From Bacteriovoracaceae bacterium UBA3083 (GTDB taxonomy: Bacteria > Bdellovibrionota > Bacteriovoracia > Bacteriovoracales > Bacteriovoracaceae): DNA of 64,000 bases. Positions 59,194 through 64,000 of the stretch are shown piece by piece. The translations under genes and the position numbers were made by a program. The notes below the pieces were generated by a model. It searched no databases. It saw only the letters and a program-made list of their open reading frames with translations, and was not told the DNA's origin. How positions within the stretch are numbered: position 1 is the stretch's first letter; the number at the start of each line of letters is the position of its first letter. Where the stretch lies: NCBI GenBank assembly GCA_002366565.1, contig DFBJ01000007.1:124001-188000 (forward strand), read 5' to 3'.

Positions 59194-59898
59194 ATGAAAG
59201 GTTTAAATAAAGTTGTTAATACTTATGATGAGGCCCTTGCTGGTTTAGCAAATGACCAACTTTTAATGGTTGGTGGTTTTGGCCTTTGTGGAATTCCTGA
59301 AGGACTTATTGATAAAGTTGCTGAATCTGGAGTTACTGGTCTTACATGTATTTCTAATAATGCAGGCGTTGATGGTTTTGGTCTTGGTAAGCTACTTGAA
59401 AAAAGACAGATTAAAACAATGATTGGATCTTACGTAGGTGAGAACAAGCTTTTTGAAGAGTTATTCTTAAGTGGCCAGATGGAAGTTATTCTTACTCCAC
59501 AAGGGACTCTTGCTGAGAAAATTAGAGCTACTGGAGCAGGGATTCCTGGTTTTTATACAGCTACTGGTTATGGAACTCAGGTTGCTGAAGGAAAAGAAAC
59601 TAAAGAATTTAATGGAAGAATGTATGTTCTAGAAGAGGCCTACCCTAAAGCAGATTTTGCTCTAGTTAAAGCATGGAAGGCAGACACTCAAGGAAATTTA
59701 ATTTTCAAAAGTACTGCTAGAAACTTTAACTCAATGATTGCTACAGCTGGAAAAATTACAGTAGTTGAAGTCGAAGAGATTGTTGAAGCAGGTGAGTTAG
59801 ATCCTAATGAAATTCAAGTTCCTGGTATTTACGTAAATCGCGTAATCAAAGGAAAGTTTGAAAAGAGGATTGAACAAAGAACAGTAAAACAAAACTAA
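59194..59898 (+). CDS. scoA: Succinyl-CoA:3-ketoacid CoA-transferase subunit A
   Basis: 234 residues. LLMVGGFGLCGIPEGLIDK is the CoA-transferase family 1 signature, and FIASNNAGVDG-like TCISNNAGVDGFGLG follows. It moves CoA from succinyl-CoA to acetoacetate together with ScoB, feeding acetoacetyl-CoA to thiolase. It links HMG-CoA lyase output to acetyl-CoA, and succinate formed enters the TCA cycle beside fumarase. AAAGAGG precedes the ATG. Confidence 0.92.
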   Translation: MKGLNKVVNTYDEALAGLANDQLLMVGGFGLCGIPEGLIDKVAESGVTGLTCISNNAGVDGFGLGKLLEKRQIKTMIGSYVGENKLFEELFLSGQMEVILTPQGTLAEKIRATGAGIPGFYTATGYGTQVAEGKETKEFNGRMYVLEEAYPKADFALVKAWKADTQGNLIFKSTARNFNSMIATAGKITVVEVEEIVEAGELDPNEIQVPGIYVNRVIKGKFEKRIEQRTVKQN

Positions 59899-59910
59899 GT
59901 AGGTGATGAT

Positions 59911-60570
59911 ATGGCATTAAGTAAAGAGCAAATCGCTCAGAGAATTGCTAAAGAGTTAAAAGATGGTTTCTATGTAAATTTAGGAATTGGTATTCCTACT
60001 TTAGTTGCGAACTACGTTCCTAACGATATTGAAATTATGCTTCAATCAGAAAATGGACTTCTTGGGATGGGTGAATTTCCAACGGAAGAAAATGTTGATG
60101 CTGATTTAATAAATGCAGGTAAGCAAACAGTTACATGTGCTAAAGGCGCTTCATTCTTTGATTCTGCAGAAAGTTTCGCAATGATTCGTGGAGGTCATGT
60201 AGACCTTACTGTTCTTGGTGCTTTTGAAGTTGATCAAAGTGGTAATATTGCCTCATGGATGATTCCAGGTAAGCTTGTTAAAGGAATGGGTGGAGCAATG
60301 GACCTTGTTGCTGGCGCTGAAAATATCATCGTGGCAATGACTCATGCTAATAAGCATGGTGTATCTAAGATTTTAAAAGAGTGCTCTCTTCCTCTGACTG
60401 GTGTTCAGTGTGTGAAGAAGATTGTTTCTGACCTAGCTGTTCTTGAATTAATTGATGGTAAGTTTCATTTAATAGAGAGAGCTCCAGGTGTTTCTGTTGA
60501 AGAAATTGTAGAGAAGACTGAAGCTGAACTAGTTATTAATGGTGATATTCCTGAAATGACTTTTAATTAG
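59911..60570 (+). CDS. scoB: Succinyl-CoA:3-ketoacid CoA-transferase subunit B
   Basis: 219 residues. LQSENGLLGMGEFPTEE contains the catalytic Glu that forms the CoA thioester. GGHVDLTVLGAFEVDQ and GAMDLVAGAENIIVAMTH are conserved in the beta subunit. A 12-base gap from scoA with TAGGTGA as ribosome binding site. Last gene of the fumarase-sco unit, ended by a hairpin at 60578. Confidence 0.93.
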   Translation: MALSKEQIAQRIAKELKDGFYVNLGIGIPTLVANYVPNDIEIMLQSENGLLGMGEFPTEENVDADLINAGKQTVTCAKGASFFDSAESFAMIRGGHVDLTVLGAFEVDQSGNIASWMIPGKLVKGMGGAMDLVAGAENIIVAMTHANKHGVSKILKECSLPLTGVQCVKKIVSDLAVLELIDGKFHLIERAPGVSVEEIVEKTEAELVINGDIPEMTFN

Positions 60571-60577
60571 AGAATTT

Positions 60578-60605
60578 ACCCGAAAACTATAAATGGTTTT
60601 CGGGT
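60578..60605. terminator. Bidirectional hairpin terminator
   Basis: ACCCGAAAAC, 8-base loop, GTTTTCGGGT: perfect 10-bp stem between convergent genes. Confidence 0.8.
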
Positions 60606-60622
60606 ATATATTTTAATCTAAT

Positions 60623-61390
60623 TTATAAATCACCACATGACTCTTCTACTGAAACATCTTTCTCATATTTCTTTGTCTTAAAATTATAAACATTAGATGT
60701 ACTCCATTCTAAACACTGAATTGGTTTAGCAAAGTTTATATCTTCAGGCTTTAATTCTCGTGGAATGTCCTTTGTCTTGTAGATACATGTTTTGAAAACA
60801 AGGTTTGTATTCTTTGCTTCATCACCTGATATAAAAGAAGTTGAAGGAAGATCTGACACATATACTTTTGGATGAGTAGGGTAATCTCTTAAGATATAAT
60901 GTTCACCCTCATCGCTGTATGAATTAGGGTTTTCATTCCATCGGTAATAGTCATGTCTACTATCACTTACGTTAGAGCTATTGTAGATAGGATCTTTATC
61001 AATAGAGTCTATAACCCATTCTGGATGAATAAATTTATGATAAGAACCAAAGAACTTTCTGGCGATTCCCTTTCTCTTAACACTTTTTCCATTTTTATCT
61101 ACTGATTCGTTATATACGCAACCTTTTATAAATTGAACGATTCCATAATCTTCAATATGTTTGATATCTTCTGTCTCATAAGAAATATAAGCATTTGTCC
61201 CATATGATTTCTCTCTATTACTAGTAACAACATAATCGGATACTTGAAGACTAAAATTTTTCAATGTACACGTATCATTAGCTTCACAGTTCTTATTCGT
61301 GACTTCTTTATCGAGCACTATATTTCTTTGAACTCCAGCACTTACATTTAGACTGCTAAGAACTAGTAATAGCGTTAGTGAACTTTTCAT
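60623..61390 (-). CDS. Exported hypothetical protein with disulfide-type cysteines
   Basis: 255 residues with a signal peptide (MKSSLTLLLVLSSLNVSA) and GAGGAG five bases before the ATG. The mature part has six Cys and is rich in Tyr, Asn and Asp with predicted beta strands. I do not recognise the family. It lies alone on this strand, divergent from the S8 protease gene, so the two may share the promoter region 61391-61540. Confidence 0.6.
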   Translation of the reverse strand: MKSSLTLLLVLSSLNVSAGVQRNIVLDKEVTNKNCEANDTCTLKNFSLQVSDYVVTSNREKSYGTNAYISYETEDIKHIEDYGIVQFIKGCVYNESVDKNGKSVKRKGIARKFFGSYHKFIHPEWVIDSIDKDPIYNSSNVSDSRHDYYRWNENPNSYSDEGEHYILRDYPTHPKVYVSDLPSTSFISGDEAKNTNLVFKTCIYKTKDIPRELKPEDINFAKPIQCLEWSTSNVYNFKTKKYEKDVSVEESCGDL

Positions 61391-61540
61391 TTCTTCTCCT
61401 CGTGGGCGTTTGGCGGGAGTATATACTGTATTGACGAATGAATGATGCGTCGTGTAAAGATTTCAAGTCTAACCACTATTATCTCTATAAATGGTAAAGT
61501 CCTCCTGTATCTAAACCACTATAAATTCATAGGATGGGCA

Positions 61541-62611
61541 ATGCTAAAGACAATCTTTTCAATATTTTTAATTTCTTCATCAATGGCCTCATCAAACGAT
61601 GTTGATAGGATTATAAAAGAGAATCAGTTGATAATGAACGATTTTAGCTACGTTAGAGATCTCGATATCAAAGAGAGGACTAAGATTGCTGTGATAGGCG
61701 ACTATGTTCATCCGCAAGAATTTGAAAGCATAAAAGCTAATTATGGTGAGATTGAAGATAATGGTATTGATGATGATAAAAATGGTTACGTAGATGACTT
61801 CTATGGATTTGATATGCAATCTCTCAATGGAGAGTTAAGAACCCCTGTTGTCGGTGGCCATGAGAATGGAATAGTCTCTATTATGGATGCCATTCTTACT
61901 AATTTCGATCTCGTAGATAAGGTAGATATTATCCCAATTAATGTCTATTCATTTGATGGTAGATTTGATGATTTTAGATTTAAAAAACTTGCAGACGCAA
62001 TAGATTACGCCATCGTTAGAGGCGCAAAGATCATCTCTATTAGTCAGGGGATTTCTCTATACAATAAGTATTCATTTCTATTTGTTGATAATGATTTTAA
62101 TAAATCTATTGGCTATGTTAAGTCGGCCATTGCTAGAGCGAAAGAGCGTGGAGTAATTATTGTCGGTTCTATTTCAAATGATAATACTAGGGATCATGTG
62201 ATAGAGCCCTCTGTTCCTGGAAACCTTGAAGATGTTCTTTCCGTTGCTAATGTTAATTCAAATGGAGTGATCCAAAGTGGATATGGTAACAATACTGATA
62301 TTGCTTACTACGGTACAGATATATTTGTATGGGAAGGAAGATGTGATGAGTATGTCAAAGGCTACAAAGATGGGTGTACAGAGTTAAGTAAGACAAATGG
62401 TTTTACAAAAGTGACAGGAAGTTCACTATCGACTCCAATTGTAGCTGTTTCTTTAGGGATTTTAAGTGCTGCCGGAGCTGATATACAGATGAATGAAGAG
62501 CTTATTTCTCGCATAAAAAAATCATGCTCAAAGAGTATAAAGACAAGTAAAAATATTAGCTCTAGGTGTGTATTCTCTCCAGAGAAGTTGACGAAGAGTT
62601 ACCTAGACTAA
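61541..62611 (+). CDS. Subtilisin-like (S8) serine protease, atypical active-site motifs
   Basis: 356 residues from ATG 61541, giving a signal peptide MLKTIFSIFLISSSMA; a 33-codon upstream extension to 61442 is unlikely. S8 landmarks are present: an Asp/Asn-rich loop (IEDNGIDDDKNGYVDDFYG), RGAKIISISQGIS, and the Ser block GSSLSTPIVAV. The Asp motif reads AVIGDYVHP rather than AVIDTGV, and the His motif GGHENGI rather than GHGTHVAG. So it is either a divergent protease or one with reduced activity. TATAAA at 61520 may be its -10 box. Confidence 0.8.
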   Translation: MLKTIFSIFLISSSMASSNDVDRIIKENQLIMNDFSYVRDLDIKERTKIAVIGDYVHPQEFESIKANYGEIEDNGIDDDKNGYVDDFYGFDMQSLNGELRTPVVGGHENGIVSIMDAILTNFDLVDKVDIIPINVYSFDGRFDDFRFKKLADAIDYAIVRGAKIISISQGISLYNKYSFLFVDNDFNKSIGYVKSAIARAKERGVIIVGSISNDNTRDHVIEPSVPGNLEDVLSVANVNSNGVIQSGYGNNTDIAYYGTDIFVWEGRCDEYVKGYKDGCTELSKTNGFTKVTGSSLSTPIVAVSLGILSAAGADIQMNEELISRIKKSCSKSIKTSKNISSRCVFSPEKLTKSYLD

Positions 62612-62620
62612 ACATACTGC

Positions 62621-62652
62621 TTAAAAGTGAGCTATAAAAAGCTCACTTTTAA
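62621..62652. terminator. Bidirectional hairpin terminator
   Basis: TTAAAAGTGAGCT, loop ATAAAA, AGCTCACTTTTAA: perfect 13-bp stem between convergent genes, with T residues on both sides. Confidence 0.88.
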
Positions 62653-62664
62653 CAAAATTTTATC

Positions 62665-63135
62665 TTACTCACATAGTTCTGGGAATGGAGCTTGAGGTAG
62701 AGAGTTACTAGGAATACATTGTCCTTCCCACACAGCTTCTCCTGTTTGCATATTACCAATATAAGTAGAATATCCCATAAACCAAGTAATGACTTTTTCT
62801 TCACCAGTTAGTGTGAATTCATTCATAAGTAGTTCTGGAACTTCTCCATCTACTGAGTAGCACCAACCGTGAGAACGCATTACAGTGTCACTTAAGACCT
62901 CCATAGCATCTATTCCAAGGGGAGAGTTGAGCATCTGTGAGATTCCAAATTGGCTTGAGAGATTTTGAATAGAGTTCTTCTCCAGAGTGCCTAAACTTAA
63001 TTCGCCTACTGTTTCGTAACTATCTGTAACTACAGTAGAAAACACAGGACTCTTGCTGCAAGAGTCTACTATTTGAAAATCTAAAGCAAATGTATTTGTG
63101 CTTATTAAGGTAAATAGCGCTACTAAGTACTTCAT
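62665..63135 (-). CDS. Exported DUF4430-like protein
   Basis: 156 residues with a signal peptide (MKYLVALFTLISTNTFA). HGWCYSVDGEVPELLMNEFT followed by EEKVITWFMGYSTY fits the DUF4430 / transcobalamin-C-like pattern (short beta domain with W-Y-x-V-D/N-G). Four Cys suggest disulfides. The ligand is unknown. AAAGGAC lies before the ATG, and it is monocistronic between two convergent or divergent units. Confidence 0.6.
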   Translation of the reverse strand: MKYLVALFTLISTNTFALDFQIVDSCSKSPVFSTVVTDSYETVGELSLGTLEKNSIQNLSSQFGISQMLNSPLGIDAMEVLSDTVMRSHGWCYSVDGEVPELLMNEFTLTGEEKVITWFMGYSTYIGNMQTGEAVWEGQCIPSNSLPQAPFPELCE

Positions 63136-63172
63136 TTTATGTCCTTTTTATGTATTTTTTCAAAATTTATAC

Positions 63173-63275
63173 TATAATGATTAGAGATTGTTCACTCATT
63201 GAAGAATTTACAAATATCTCATTTAGAACAGCGATATTTGTCATACTTAAGAACAAATGGCCCATGGTTGGGCCA
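63173..63275 (+). promoter_or_regulatory. Promoter and leader hairpin of the outer-membrane protein gene
   Basis: TATAAT at 63173-63178 lies in a 15-base string shared with the promoter at 8290. The ~113-base leader contains a perfect 7-bp hairpin, TGGCCCA, TGGT, TGGGCCA (63258-63275), 22 bases before the ribosome binding site GGAGG. Such leader stems can stabilise mRNA of abundant outer-membrane proteins. Confidence 0.55.
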
Positions 63276-63297
63276 AGAAATAAATCATGGAGGATAT

Positions 63298-63906
63298 ATG
63301 AAAAATATCAAATTACTTAGTCTTTTTACATTTCTACTCTTTACTTCAAATTCTTTTGCCGGTGTTCTTGTTGAACCTTTCGTAGGTTTTGGAATTGGAT
63401 CAGGTGAGTACAAGTCAGGTTCTCAGACTGCTGATAACACTTATACTGGTCCTCAATTAGGAGCTAGATTAGGTTATAGCTTTTTAGGATTAATGGGTGG
63501 GCTAGAATATAGAAATACTTCAGGTTCTTTAAGTTATGATTCTCACTCAGGTGGTGGAACTTGGGCCAATAGTGGTACAGATCAAGATTATTCTGGAACA
63601 GAGCTTGGTGCATTCATCGGTTATGAATTACCAATTCTTTTAAGAGCATATGTTGGATACACATTTAGTACAAAATGGGAATTAGATAACAATGCAGCTT
63701 GGCTTGGAGCTTCTGGAGATGAGCTTTCTGGTAACACAACAACTCTTGGTGTCGGTTTCACTGGACTTCCATTCGTAAGTTTAAATGTTGAATTTAGAAT
63801 GATTGCACTTGATAAATTTAAAGATGCAAGTGCTGGAACAGAAACTACTGCAGATTACAGTTCTAATGAAGTAGTGTTTGGTGCTTCTCTTCCTCTAGAC
63901 TTTTAG
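63298..63906 (+). CDS. Outer-membrane beta-barrel protein
   Basis: 202 residues from ATG 63298, with GGAGG upstream and a signal peptide MKNIKLLSLFTFLLFTSNSFA; an in-frame TTG at 63199 is not used. Strong beta-strand alternation (VEPFVGFGIGSGEYKSG, GARLGYSFLGLMGGLEYRN, ELGAFIGYELPILLRAYVGY) and the final VVFGASLPLDF with terminal Phe mark an eight-stranded OmpA/OprF-like barrel without a peptidoglycan domain. Strong promoter, leader hairpin and terminator suggest high expression. Confidence 0.84.
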   Translation: MKNIKLLSLFTFLLFTSNSFAGVLVEPFVGFGIGSGEYKSGSQTADNTYTGPQLGARLGYSFLGLMGGLEYRNTSGSLSYDSHSGGGTWANSGTDQDYSGTELGAFIGYELPILLRAYVGYTFSTKWELDNNAAWLGASGDELSGNTTTLGVGFTGLPFVSLNVEFRMIALDKFKDASAGTETTADYSSNEVVFGASLPLDF

Positions 63907-63920
63907 TTTTAATTAAAGTG

Positions 63921-63952
63921 AAGACTAGTTCCTAAGGGACTAGTCTTTTTTT
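63921..63952 (+). terminator. Strong intrinsic terminator
   Basis: AAGACTAGTTCC, TAA, GGGACTAGTCTT (one G-T pair) then a T-tract. 12-bp stem. Confidence 0.92.
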
Positions 63953-64000
63953 CATAATTATATCTTTTTTAGTATCTTCAAAATTTGTTCTATTCCATAC

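Noticed and set aside
1..64000. CRISPR arrays, tRNA or rRNA genes
   Set aside because: No regularly spaced repeats of 24-40 bases and no tRNA-like cloverleaf or conserved rRNA segments were recognised by eye; a tRNAscan or CRISPR finder run would be decisive.

Overview
The window is an AT-rich bacterial chromosome segment. It carries compact operons, many signal-peptide or lipobox proteins, several secreted proteases (S1, matrixin-type M10, S8), a BamB-type lipoprotein and outer-membrane beta-barrel candidates, so it is Gram-negative. Gene content, codon style and the set of secreted hydrolases suggest a predatory member of Bdellovibrionota, most likely Bacteriovorax/Halobacteriovorax. That is inference; no rRNA or species marker is present.

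Layout. 1-2.8 kb is accessory DNA: the 3' part of a superfamily-1 helicase fused to a restriction-endonuclease-fold domain, a truncated AspBHI-type restriction enzyme N-domain, and an orphan 463-aa protein with a glycine-zipper segment. 2.8-3.3 kb is non-coding. 3.3-8.2 kb is core: an IMPDH/GMPR-family enzyme, a PlsB-type acyltransferase, and infC-rpmI-rplT, where infC starts at ATT. 8.3-17.7 kb is mostly exported or unknown proteins: an orphan periplasmic binding protein, a secreted NTAN1-like deamidase candidate, an S1 protease, a radical SAM/DUF547 pair, an ECF sigma factor with a zinc-type anti-sigma partner, a matrixin lipoprotein, an FSA/TalC aldolase, and a tyrosine-recombinase-like protein with an altered active site. 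17.8-25.6 kb is a core GTPase/RNase cluster (rnc-era-der), an APP1-like phosphatase, two envelope proteins, and a YfgM-like/bamB pair.

25.9-32.7 kb is a tightly coupled lipid-modification operon (FAD oxidoreductase, DUF1365, Cfa, chalcone-isomerase-like, DUF3833, NTF2-like, DUF2878-SDR fusion) followed by a LysE-type exporter. 32.7-44 kb handles aromatic amino acids. HPPD with PaaF, PaaG, a PaaA-like diiron protein, a split PaaH and a thiolase lie on the minus strand. Divergently transcribed from them are a fused indolepyruvate:ferredoxin oxidoreductase and a NUDIX-MBL fusion.

44-48 kb holds two exported unknown proteins, one of 989 aa with an Ala/Lys repeat and a J-domain-like end. 48.1-54.3 kb is a leucine/isovalerate (liu) operon with the biotin carboxylase and biotin carrier on separate genes. 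57.3-60.6 kb is a two-subunit class I fumarase whose alpha subunit carries a ~139-residue histone-H1-like Lys/Ala tail, followed by scoAB. HMG-CoA lyase yields acetoacetate and ScoAB activates it, so leucine and tyrosine carbon converge on acetyl-CoA and the TCA cycle, as expected of an organism that consumes protein. The end of the window holds exported proteins, an S8 protease and an outer-membrane beta-barrel protein.

Most noteworthy: the H1-tailed fumarase opposite a UvrD-type helicase; the secreted NTAN1-like protein; the acidic ~105-residue insertion in Der; the ATT start of infC; and a recurrent '-10 box, six bases, ATG' arrangement that implies leaderless mRNAs for exported proteins.
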